This document shows positions 17,033 to 24,837 of a stretch of 64,000 nt of DNA, piece after piece. The position numbers were made by a program, and so were the translations under genes. Origin of the DNA: Actinomycetes bacterium (GTDB taxonomy: Bacteria; Actinomycetota; Actinomycetes; Streptosporangiales; Streptosporangiaceae); the NCBI GenBank assembly GCA_025964575.1, contig JAOPYO010000021.1, positions 1 through 64,000 of the forward strand, read 5' to 3'. The notes beneath the pieces are model-generated. The model saw only the letters and a program-made list of their open reading frames with translations. It was not told where the DNA came from and searched no databases. How positions within the stretch are numbered: position 1 is the first letter of the stretch; each line of letters starts with the position of its first letter.

Positions 17033-18253
17033 TCAGGTGGGGAGGGCGCTCTCGTCGAGGGCGCCACAGTCGACTGCGCGGCGCAGCCGGTCGGTGAGCG
17101 CCTTGATGGTGGCCGGTTCGTCGAGCATGCCGTTGTCCTTCTCGGCATTGGCGGCCTGCTCGTGCCAGGCCCGCACCCGGCCGATGACCTCGTCCACGCC
17201 ATCGAGGTGATAGGCGTAGACCATGGCGTAGCGGCTCGGCAGATGTGCCGGGTGGAGGTCCCAGCCCTGGTAGAAGCCATGCCGCAGAGAGTGCGCGACG
17301 TGTGCGGAATGCGCGGCCCAGGTCCGGTTGACCTCATCGGCGCCGTCGTTGCGGGGCACCACGTTGGTCGAGCCGTCCGACAGCCGCACGCCGGTGCCGG
17401 CCAGACTCACCTGCATGATGTCCCGGGCGAAGTCACAGGCCGGGTGGTCCAGCCGCTGCTGGTCCGGTGGCAGTCCGCAAGCCGCCGTGTAGTCGAAGAC
17501 GCCGAAGTGCGCGGAGTTGAGCCGCCCTGCCGCCGCCTCGACGATCGCCCGTAGCCCGATCTCGCCCTTGTGGTTGATGATCGATTCGGTGGTCTCTATC
17601 TGGACCTCGAAGCGCAGGATGCCATTGGGCAGCCCCAGCGCGGACTCCAGCCGGCCGAGGTAGTCGACGAAGATCTTGACATGCTCGGGCATGATCACCT
17701 TGGGAAAGGTGATGACGAATCCGCCGGGCAGCCGCCCGAGCCGGTCCCGCAGCGAGGTCAGGAAGCCGTCGAGGGTGCGCATCGCGCGCTCATGGCCGCC
17801 CTCGGCGAAGGACTTGATCCGGATGCCCCAGAAGTGCGGAAGCTCTTTGACCTGGTAGGCCGCGACGACCGCCTCGACCACCTGAGCGACGGCCTCGTCC
17901 TCTTCGGCGTCGGAACGGGAGCCATAGCCGTCCTCGAAGTCGATGCGCAGGTCCTCGATCGGGTCACTGGCCAGCTTGGCGGCCACCCGCTGCCGGACCG
18001 TGCCCGCGATGTCGGCGTCGATCCCGAAGGCGGAGCCGAACGAACCCGCCCCGGGTGTGTGATTGTTGAACAGCCGTAGCGCCTCGGCGCCGAAGTCGGC
18101 TGGGGTGCTCCGGGAGAAACGGTCCGCCGGCACATAGACGGTATGCACCGGCTGGCGCCCGGTGGCCGCGCCGGGGAAGTGCTTGGCATGCTCGGCGGAG
18201 GCGCCGAGGACCAGTTCGGACAGATCGTCGATCGAGGAGACGCTCAAGTTCAC
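17033..18253 (-). CDS. DUF6986 family HpcH/HpaI-type aldolase/lyase
   Basis: A 406-residue protein of the TIM-barrel phosphoenolpyruvate/pyruvate superfamily, with DLRIDFEDGYGSR near residue 100, HFWGIRIKSF, FVITFPKV and FEVQIETTESI (metal and substrate region). Actinomycete members are often near ureide or glyoxylate genes; the reaction is not established. The GTG at 18253 overlaps the stop of the upstream epimerase gene and has GGGGGA about 12 bases upstream, which is better than a TTG at 18271. It may belong with the purine-catabolic genes at 32-44 kb. Confidence 0.8.
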   Translation of the reverse strand: MNLSVSSIDDLSELVLGASAEHAKHFPGAATGRQPVHTVYVPADRFSRSTPADFGAEALRLFNNHTPGAGSFGSAFGIDADIAGTVRQRVAAKLASDPIEDLRIDFEDGYGSRSDAEEDEAVAQVVEAVVAAYQVKELPHFWGIRIKSFAEGGHERAMRTLDGFLTSLRDRLGRLPGGFVITFPKVIMPEHVKIFVDYLGRLESALGLPNGILRFEVQIETTESIINHKGEIGLRAIVEAAAGRLNSAHFGVFDYTAACGLPPDQQRLDHPACDFARDIMQVSLAGTGVRLSDGSTNVVPRNDGADEVNRTWAAHSAHVAHSLRHGFYQGWDLHPAHLPSRYAMVYAYHLDGVDEVIGRVRAWHEQAANAEKDNGMLDEPATIKALTDRLRRAVDCGALDESALPT

Positions 18254-19161
18254 CCAACCATGATCCCCCAAGATCCGGTCGTCGTGTCACCCGGCTTCAG
18301 ATCGATCAGGTCTATCCCGCTCACAAAGGCGTTCGGCGGGCACGTCATCGGCTCCACACCCAGCCCCAGCCGCCGACGATCTTCCGGTACCTCGTCGGCG
18401 GTGTAGATCTCCAGCCACGGATGCGCCTCGTCCATCCAGAACACCACCGACCGGTCTCCGGCGGAGTTCGTCAGCCGCACCCGCACCCGCCCGTCGTCGT
18501 TCCGCAGCAGGCCCGTGTAGGCGTTGTCGATTTCCTGAGCTCCGAGGGTCCGCCGCTCGCGTAGGTCGTACGCGGTGCCGGTCACCTCCACCGGCGGCCC
18601 GCTCGGCAGCTTCCGATCATCCGTCGGGAGATAGGAGTCGGCCGGAATCGACACCGTGCAGGAGTCGATCGGCTCTCCGACGGTGAGGTACGGATGGGCG
18701 CCGTGCCCGTACGGGGCCGTACAAGAGCCCGGGTTGTGAGCGCTCAGCCGTACCTTCAGCCCGGAGTCGGCGTCCAGCGCGTACTCCACCTCGAGGTCCA
18801 GGCGGAACGGATATCCGCCATGGCTCAGCAGGCGGTGGGTGAGCCGGACCCGGTCGGGCTCATGCGCGGCGAGTCTCCACGTGACCCATCGGATCAGGCC
18901 GTGGATCGCGCAGTCCAGCGGCGGCTCGGAGATGTCCAGCTGGTGTGTCCGCCCGCCGTAGGAGTACCTGCCGTGGTCGACCCTGTTGGGCCAGGGAACG
19001 AGTAGTTGCCCGAAGGCGGCCGGAGCGGGATCGTCGGCGTCGTGGGTCAAGATGAGTGCGCGCCCATCGTGGGTCAGCTCCCGAAGCCCCGAGCCTCCCT
19101 CGGTGATGACGGCGCGGTACGGGCCCGCGGCGATCTCGAACTGGTTACCGGTGAGCATCAT
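18250..19161 (-). CDS. Aldose 1-epimerase family protein
   Basis: A 303-residue beta-sandwich mutarotase-like protein. Recognisable segments are PWPNRVDHGRYSYGG (substrate arginine), the IHGL histidine, YGHGAHPYL (catalytic histidine region) and a C-terminal GLGVEPMTCPPNAF. It interconverts sugar anomers or a related hexose-6-phosphate; the substrate cannot be told. The start ATG at 19161 has GGGAAAG upstream. It is translationally coupled to the DUF6986 gene (GTGA). Confidence 0.86.
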   Translation of the reverse strand: MMLTGNQFEIAAGPYRAVITEGGSGLRELTHDGRALILTHDADDPAPAAFGQLLVPWPNRVDHGRYSYGGRTHQLDISEPPLDCAIHGLIRWVTWRLAAHEPDRVRLTHRLLSHGGYPFRLDLEVEYALDADSGLKVRLSAHNPGSCTAPYGHGAHPYLTVGEPIDSCTVSIPADSYLPTDDRKLPSGPPVEVTGTAYDLRERRTLGAQEIDNAYTGLLRNDDGRVRVRLTNSAGDRSVVFWMDEAHPWLEIYTADEVPEDRRRLGLGVEPMTCPPNAFVSGIDLIDLKPGDTTTGSWGIMVG

Positions 19162-19269
19162 GTCGCTTTCCCTACCCTGGCCAGGAAGGTGATCCCCGGC
19201 GCCTGCTTCCCCGTTCAAATTCTGGCATTGCGCAGGAGGAAGATGATCCGGCGGCCTGGTCCCACGGCC

Positions 19270-19623
19270 TCAGTGCAGGTACCGCTGCCAGTCCGCAGGA
19301 ACCTTACCGCTGGGACCCGGCGTCGGCTGGGAGTCCGGGCGTGAGGTCGGTGGAAGCAGCCGCGGGCCGTCGTAGTACTGCTGCGTATCGACGTTCCAGA
19401 ACCAGTCTTCCCCGGGCTCGAAACTGGTCAGGAATGGATGTCCGGCCGCACGCGCATGCTTCGTCGCATGTTGAGCGGGTGAGGAATCGCAGCAGCCGAT
19501 GTGCCCGCATGCGGCACAGCGCCGCAGATGCAACCACCAGCCGTCACCCACCAGGCACTCGGCGCATCCATCTCCGCTCGGCGCGGCAGCCGGGTCGATA
19601 CCGGGAATCTGGTCACTCACCAT
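19270..19623 (-). CDS. UBP-type zinc finger protein
   Basis: A 117-residue protein made almost entirely of a UBP/ZnF domain: C-AEC near residue 19, RRCAACGHIGCCDSS with paired cysteines, then HATKHARAAGHP and a WNVD ending. In eukaryotes this fold binds the free C-terminus of ubiquitin. Many actinobacteria have such small stand-alone versions with unknown ligands. The ATG at 19623 has AAGGAG eight bases upstream. Confidence 0.85.
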   Translation of the reverse strand: MVSDQIPGIDPAAAPSGDGCAECLVGDGWWLHLRRCAACGHIGCCDSSPAQHATKHARAAGHPFLTSFEPGEDWFWNVDTQQYYDGPRLLPPTSRPDSQPTPGPSGKVPADWQRYLH

Positions 19624-19770
19624 GAAAAGCGCTCCTTCACTGCGGTGCTCGAACGCGAGGGCACCAGAACAGACCCGGGATCTGCCCGAAGCCATGCCGC
19701 GCGAGCGAGCGTTCGATCCCGAGATCATCTGCCGTTCTTCGACATCGTAACCGGCTAGGTCACGTGCGGC

Positions 19771-19905
19771 TTAGCGCAGCCGCCGGCGGACGCCGCTCAT
19801 CGCGCGACGGCAGGCGTCATCGAGCCCGACGGGAAACAGGCGCAGGCCTCCATCGCGTGCGGCCAGGCTCCAGGGCGGTGCGTTCGCCCTCTTCGCGCGC
19901 CACAC
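19771..19905 (-). CDS. Possible 44-residue ORF or decayed gene end
   Basis: A short open frame in the 295-base gap after the diiron oxygenase gene, GTG start, 44 codons ending RAMSGVRRRLR. Third codon positions are mostly G or C, as in genuine genes here, and the sequence GGLRLFPVGLDDACRR looks protein-like, but I recognise no family. There is no convincing ribosome-binding site. It could be a small downstream gene, the C-terminal remnant of a lost gene, or chance. Confidence 0.22.
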   Translation of the reverse strand: MWRAKRANAPPWSLAARDGGLRLFPVGLDDACRRAMSGVRRRLR

Positions 19906-19918
19906 CGCGGCCCGCTGC

Positions 19919-20869
19919 TCACACTGAGGTGAGCAGCCCCGTCCGCTGCCAGACCGTACGGGCGGGGCCGTCGAGCAGGCCGACCTCGTCGAAGAAACCG
20001 AGTGTGCGCTGGAACATCCAGGCCAGGGTGGCCCTGCGGTGCGGGCTCTTCAGCGCGACCCGCCGGGCGAGTTTCGGGTCGAGCCCGACCGCCTGGTAAC
20101 AGGACGGGTGGATCAGGGCGCGCGACAGCTCCACGGCGGCCGGCGTCAGGGCCAGGCCGTACGCCCGGCGGCGGGTGGGGGGCAGGTCCGCGACCAGATG
20201 CTTGAGCTCCTCGCGGGCGTACTTGATGTGGCGCGCCTCCTCGATGACGTGGATGCGGGTCACGTCGCGGACCACCGGCTGGATGGTCTCGTCGGGGAAC
20301 AGGGCTCGCTGCATGGTGTCCAGGGTCTCCTCGACCACCAGCGTCATCGCGAACTTCTGTACGGGAACGTACAGGCCGCCGAAGACCTTCCCGGCCTGGA
20401 ACAGCGGCGCGGGCAGGCGGACGGCACGGAGTCCGACCTTGTCGATCAGACGCCCGAACATGATCGAGTGCCGGCACTCGTCGGCGATCTCGGTGAGCGC
20501 GTAGGCCGCGTGTTTACTGTCGACCCGCCTGCGGTACACGTGCATGGCCAGACCCTGCATGAGCAGCAGCTCGACGTAGATTCCGTAGGACAGGATGCTG
20601 GCCATCTCGCGCTTGGACAGTTCGACGCGCTGCCGGTGGCCGAGCCGTTCCCACAGCGGAGTCTCGTAGAGGGAGACCGTGGTGGGCGGCATGTAGAACA
20701 GGTCCGGGTCGAGCGGCTGCTCCCAGTCAACGTCCGTTTCGGGGTCGAAGGAGTGCTTGCGGGAGGTCTGCAGTAGCCGCTCGGCGACGGCCTCCCGGTC
20801 CTTGAGCTCGAGCGTGTGGTTCCCGTCCCGGCACTGGATCACCGCGGTGCGGGGGGCTGCAACGACCAT
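19919..20869 (-). CDS. AurF-like diiron N-oxygenase
   Basis: A 316-residue helical diiron protein. The metal-ligand pattern known from AurF is visible: a glutamate in YVELLLMQ, E-x2-H in DECRH, a glutamate in VVEETLD, and H-x3-E-x2-H in HVIEEARH. AurF/CmlI enzymes oxidise aryl-amines to nitro groups; most actinomycete homologues have unknown substrates. It is divergent from the siderophore operon across a 557-base gap and has its own palindromic operator. A link to siderophore amine oxidation is possible but unproven. Confidence 0.84.
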   Translation of the reverse strand: MVVAAPRTAVIQCRDGNHTLELKDREAVAERLLQTSRKHSFDPETDVDWEQPLDPDLFYMPPTTVSLYETPLWERLGHRQRVELSKREMASILSYGIYVELLLMQGLAMHVYRRRVDSKHAAYALTEIADECRHSIMFGRLIDKVGLRAVRLPAPLFQAGKVFGGLYVPVQKFAMTLVVEETLDTMQRALFPDETIQPVVRDVTRIHVIEEARHIKYAREELKHLVADLPPTRRRAYGLALTPAAVELSRALIHPSCYQAVGLDPKLARRVALKSPHRRATLAWMFQRTLGFFDEVGLLDGPARTVWQRTGLLTSV

Positions 20870-20897
20870 GATCCCTCACTTGTGAGGCTGAACTTCC

Positions 20898-20912
20898 ACG
20901 TACGCCGTACGT
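20898..20912. promoter_or_regulatory. Palindromic operator upstream of the diiron oxygenase
   Basis: ACGTACG-C-CGTACGT is a perfect 15-base palindrome 29-43 bases upstream of the start codon. On the minus strand TTGACA (20932-20937) lies a spacer of about 16 bases from TAAACG, so the palindrome overlaps the downstream edge of a plausible promoter. The pattern suits a TetR-type repressor, though no regulator gene is adjacent. Confidence 0.55.
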
Positions 20913-21386
20913 TTACACGAAGGGGGGTCGGTGTCAACCGTCCGTAGGGGTTGTCGGCGATCGCGCTCCTCAATCGCCACCGGGTTCGTTACTGTTTTCC
21001 ATCCTCAGGGTCACACCTGAAAATTTCTGCTCGCGCTCTCTTGACTGCGCCGACGTCTACGACAAACACTGTAGTTGACGGAAAGTAATTGATCGACCGC
21101 TAGGAGTAGTTGTGTGGAGGAGTAAAGGGAGCCCCATTTTCGTCGTTAATCAAGTGCTATCCGCTGACGTTTTCATTCGGTAAGAAACGGGCCGGTTCGT
21201 TCGCCTTCGAGGTGCAGGACGCGAAACCGGCTGATCTATGTGACCTTCCCCGAACTTCCTGGTGGGCGTGAGCCAATCCGCCCTTGTGCAGGTCGGGGTC
21301 GCAGGATCTGATCCACTCGCTGCGAGGCGCCATTGGCGTCTTTTGTGCTGCTCAGAGCCACATTGCAGCCTTGCGGGTGGATCGGT

Positions 21387-21416
21387 TTCGAGCATATTCG
21401 AGCATATTCGAGCGTA
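21387..21416 (+). repeat. Three 10-bp tandem repeats before the NIS operon
   Basis: TTCGAGCATA, TTCGAGCATA, TTCGAGCGTA in direct tandem, ending 10 bases before the ATG at 21427. One repeat per helical turn could let a regulator bind cooperatively on one DNA face. They occupy the place where a ribosome-binding site should be, and none is obvious there. Confidence 0.75.
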
Positions 21417-21426
21417 GAAGTTCGGG

Positions 21427-23079
21427 ATGGAAATCATGGATGAATTAGGGGGTTCGTTGCGTGTGGAGGGTGATGGGCAGGTGGGCGCATTGCGGGCAGT
21501 GATCGATGAGTTGCGCGTGGTGCGCCCTGGCCTGGTCGAGCCGTTTTCCGCGGCGGTGCCGGGGGCGCGGACGGAGGTGCTGGGCCGGTTGTGGGGGGCG
21601 TTCGCCCGCGAGCCGCTGCCGGGCATCGCGCAGCGGGCCCGCGACGGGGACACGCTGGTGATCACGCTGGAGGGCGGCGGCGTGCTGGCGGCGCCGGCAG
21701 CCTACGCCGAGCCCTTCGCCCAGGTGCCACCCGGTTTCACCGTGTCAGGGCCCGGCGGGCCGATCGACCATCCCGCTGGGTTGCTGGCCGCGTTGGGGCC
21801 GGCGTCCCCATCCGGGGCTCGGCGGCTGGCCGGCGAACTCGGCAACAGTGTCGTCAACCTGGCGCTCGCCCGCGCTGCGGCCGGTGGGATGGAAGGCGGG
21901 ATCCGCGACTCGGCGGACGCTGAGCAGGCCGTGGTCGAGGGCCATCCGCAGCACCCGTGCTGTCGTACCCGCACGGGCCTGTCGGTCGCGGAGGTGCTTG
22001 CGTACGCGCCCGAGCACCGGCCGGTGGTCGATCTGGCCCTGCTCGCCGTGCCTGCGGACCTTTGGTCGCAGACCGGTGCCTGGCCGGATGTGCTGCACGA
22101 GGGTGAGACGGTGCTGGTGCCGGTGCACCCCTGGCAGCGCGACCATGTACTGCCCGGCCACCCCGATCTGCGCGTGACGGACCAGGCGATCCCGGCGCGG
22201 CCGCTGCTGTCGTTGCGCACTCTGGCCCCGGTGGACGTGCTGCAGGGTTACCACCTCAAGACGGCTTTGGATGTGCAGGTCACCAACTACCGGCGGACCA
22301 TCTCGCCTGCAGAGGTCGCCGACGGGCCGATCCTGTCCGACCTGGTCTGCGCGGTCGTCGACAAGGCCGGCTACGGCGAGACCTTGGGTGTCCTGCGCGA
22401 GTTGGGCGGCGGGTCGGTGTGTGTCGGCGGCCGGCCGTCTTCCAGTCTGGCCGCGATGGTGCGCGAGTCCAGCGAACGCCACGTCGACCCGGGCGAGATA
22501 GCGGTTCCGCTGACCGCGATCTACGCCACGCAGGCCACCCTGGTGTCGGGGGACCCGGTGCGCTGGCTGACCGATTTCGCTGAGTTGGTGTTGCCGCCTG
22601 CGCTGACGCTGCTGTCCATGGGTATCGCCCTGGAGGCGCACGGCCAGAACACCCTCGTGGTGCTGCGCGAGGGCCGGCCGGTCCGGGTGCTGTACCGGGA
22701 CCTGGACGGTGTGCGGGTGAGCCCTAGCCGGCTGGCCGCCTGTGGCTTCGAACTGCCTCCGCTGGCGGGCAGCCGGACCGGCGAGGATGTCGATGCCCTG
22801 CGCACCAAGCTCTTCGGTGCTCTGCTGAGCGGGGTCTTCAGCGAGCTGGTCGCCGTGCTGTCCAGGGCCCGCCAGTGCGAACCCGAGGCGCTGTGGGCCG
22901 CGGTCGCCGCAGTCGGCCGGCGCACCTTCGCCGACCTGGCCGATGACGGCGACGCCGCCGCCTTCTTCGGCGAGACGTTGCCGCTCAAGGCGACCATCGC
23001 CATGCGGCTGGCCGAGGACCCCGGCACGGCGCGGTGGAGTGCGATCTCGAACCCCATGGCCGGTGTCCGCCGGCCTTGA
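21427..23079 (+). CDS. IucA/IucC-family NIS siderophore synthetase 1
   Basis: A 550-residue NRPS-independent siderophore synthetase, which adenylates a carboxylate (usually citrate) and joins it to an amine or alcohol. Motifs are GHPQHPCCRTRTG at 172-184, HPWQ at 234-237, K278 with LDVQVTNYRRTI, EAHGQN at 403-408, RDLDG at 424-428 and a C-terminal FhuF-like part with LPLKATIAMRL. In the first motif R180 replaces the usual nucleotide-contacting lysine. It is the first gene of a four-gene operon. The subtype cannot be assigned by eye. Confidence 0.92.
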   Translation: MEIMDELGGSLRVEGDGQVGALRAVIDELRVVRPGLVEPFSAAVPGARTEVLGRLWGAFAREPLPGIAQRARDGDTLVITLEGGGVLAAPAAYAEPFAQVPPGFTVSGPGGPIDHPAGLLAALGPASPSGARRLAGELGNSVVNLALARAAAGGMEGGIRDSADAEQAVVEGHPQHPCCRTRTGLSVAEVLAYAPEHRPVVDLALLAVPADLWSQTGAWPDVLHEGETVLVPVHPWQRDHVLPGHPDLRVTDQAIPARPLLSLRTLAPVDVLQGYHLKTALDVQVTNYRRTISPAEVADGPILSDLVCAVVDKAGYGETLGVLRELGGGSVCVGGRPSSSLAAMVRESSERHVDPGEIAVPLTAIYATQATLVSGDPVRWLTDFAELVLPPALTLLSMGIALEAHGQNTLVVLREGRPVRVLYRDLDGVRVSPSRLAACGFELPPLAGSRTGEDVDALRTKLFGALLSGVFSELVAVLSRARQCEPEALWAAVAAVGRRTFADLADDGDAAAFFGETLPLKATIAMRLAEDPGTARWSAISNPMAGVRRP

Positions 23080-23154
23080 GGTCTGTTTCCGTCCCTGAAT
23101 GATGACCAGTCGGCGGCGCAAGCGTGCCGCTTGGAGTGATCGGAGCCCGTTCGT

Positions 23155-24837
23155 ATGACTCTGGTATCGACCGGCCTGGTAGCTGATGCGTCCACCCGGA
23201 CCGCGGATGTTGTCACGGCTCATACGTTGTTGAATTGTTTTGTCCGTGAGGTGTCGGCGCCTGAGCGGCAGGCCACCGTGGCCGATGGTCATTTGCTGGT
23301 CCGGATGCCGCGTCGTGATGTTCGGTTGCGGGTGGTGGTGCGCCGGGTTTCGTTGATCGGGGCGCATCGTTTCAGTGGTGTGGTGCAGCGGTGGGACGGC
23401 GCGGCTTGGGTGCCGGTCGGTTGGCGTGAGCTGGCCGGTTACATCGGTGATGAGCTGGAGTTGCGGACCGGGGTGGGTAACGAGGAGTTCCTCGGTCAGG
23501 TGGCCGACAGCCACGAGACGATCCGCGCCGTGCTGGATCACCGCGCCGGGTGGGTGCCGCACTCGGATGCGTTTGTGGAATCGGAGCAGTCTTTGGTGTT
23601 CGGGCACCGTTTTCACCCCACCCCCAAGGCCCGGACCGGCGGGGCGGGGCAGTGGCTGGAGTACGGTCCCGAGACCGGCTCGAGCTTCCCGTTGCGCTAC
23701 CTGGCGGTGCGCAGCGAGTTCGTGCGCGAAGAGGGAGACCTCTCGCTGCTGGACGCGCTGCTGCCGGCACCGGCGCCGGGTTTTGGGGTGCTGGCGGTGC
23801 ACCCGTGGCAGTACCGGATGCTGTCGGGCCTGCAGGTCCTGCGCGAGGCCATCTCCCGCGGCGATGTCATCGACGCCGGCATCGCCGGGCCCGGCTTCTG
23901 GCCGACCGCCTCGGTCCGGACGCTGTACGAACCCGACGGCGATGTGTTCCTCAAGCTCAGCCTGAACGTGCGCCTCACCAACTGCGTCCGTAAGAACGCC
24001 GGCTACGAGCTGTCGGGTGCCGTCGCGCTGAACCGCCTCGTGCAGCCGATGTTCGCCGAACTCGCCACCCGCTTCTCCGGGTGCGCCATGCTGGCCGAGC
24101 CGGGATACCGCAGCGTCGACCTGGGCGGCGACGTCGCCGTGCTGGAAGGCCTCGGCGTGATCGTGCGCTCGGGTGTGCGCACCCATCTGCGACCGGGCGT
24201 GACACCCCTGCTCGCCGCCGCGATCGCTGATGAGTACCCCACCAGCACCGCCCAGGTCCGCCATCTGCTCACCCGCGGCGATGGGAACCCTCTGGCCTGG
24301 TGGGATGCCTACCTGGGTCTGCTGCTGCCCCCGGTGCTGGCCGCCTACTTCGAGTACGGCGTCGTCCTGGAACCCCACCTGCAGAACGTCATCGTGGGCG
24401 TCGAGGCCGACGGCATGCCCGCCCAGGTGCTGTTCCGCGACCTGGAAGGCACCAAAATCCTGCCCGACCACCACCACCACGCCCTGGCAGAACTCGCCGC
24501 CGACGTCCGCGAGCCGCTCACCTACGACACCGAACGCGGCTGGAACCGGGTCGCCTACTGCCTGCTGGTCAACCACGTCAGCGAAATGCTCAGCGCACTG
24601 GCCGACCTGCACCCCGCACTCGAACCGGCCCTATGGACACTGGTCCGCGACCACCTGCACACCTACGCATCCCAGAACGGAAACCCACTACAACTCCGCG
24701 CACTGCTGTACGGCGTACCACTACCCGCCAAGACCAACCTGCTCCTGCGCTGGACCCGCCGCGCCGACCGACACGCCGGCTACATGCCCCTACCCAGCCC
24801 CCTGAGCGAAGACTTCCTACAAGAAGCGACCCGATGA
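23155..24837 (+). CDS. IucA/IucC-family NIS siderophore synthetase 2
   Basis: A 560-residue NIS synthetase with canonical motifs: GHRFHPTPKARTG at 150-162 (lysine kept), HPWQ at 216-219, KLSLNVRLTNCVRKN near 267-281, EPHLQN at 406-411 and RDLEG at 428-432. Two synthetases in one operon usually act in sequence, adding two carboxylates to a diamine or amino-acid core. The base composition changes along the gene, G/T-rich early and C/A-rich late. The stop overlaps the decarboxylase start (ATGA). Confidence 0.92.
   Translation: MTLVSTGLVADASTRTADVVTAHTLLNCFVREVSAPERQATVADGHLLVRMPRRDVRLRVVVRRVSLIGAHRFSGVVQRWDGAAWVPVGWRELAGYIGDELELRTGVGNEEFLGQVADSHETIRAVLDHRAGWVPHSDAFVESEQSLVFGHRFHPTPKARTGGAGQWLEYGPETGSSFPLRYLAVRSEFVREEGDLSLLDALLPAPAPGFGVLAVHPWQYRMLSGLQVLREAISRGDVIDAGIAGPGFWPTASVRTLYEPDGDVFLKLSLNVRLTNCVRKNAGYELSGAVALNRLVQPMFAELATRFSGCAMLAEPGYRSVDLGGDVAVLEGLGVIVRSGVRTHLRPGVTPLLAAAIADEYPTSTAQVRHLLTRGDGNPLAWWDAYLGLLLPPVLAAYFEYGVVLEPHLQNVIVGVEADGMPAQVLFRDLEGTKILPDHHHHALAELAADVREPLTYDTERGWNRVAYCLLVNHVSEMLSALADLHPALEPALWTLVRDHLHTYASQNGNPLQLRALLYGVPLPAKTNLLLRWTRRADRHAGYMPLPSPLSEDFLQEATR

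Larger units (their letters stand above)
20870..21426. other. 557-base divergent intergenic region before the siderophore operon
   Basis: Holds the oxygenase operator and promoter at its left end, a TCAGG-N6-CCTGA inverted repeat at 21005-21020, a TTGACG at about 21075-21080, and three 10-bp tandem repeats just before the first synthetase gene. I see no canonical iron-box (TTAGGTTAGGCTAACCTAA-like) and no open frame that looks real. The length suggests complex regulation or a lost gene. Confidence 0.6.

Noticed and set aside
21005-21020. TCAGG-N6-CCTGA repeat as an iron box
   Set aside because: It does not match the 19-base IdeR/DmdR consensus and is over 400 bases from the NIS start; kept only as an unassigned inverted repeat.
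21745-24612. A 955-codon open frame on the minus strand across both NIS genes
   Set aside because: It is antisense to two genes with clear motifs; long shadow frames are expected in GC-rich DNA, and its protein has no recognisable domain and an Arg/Gln/His-rich composition.
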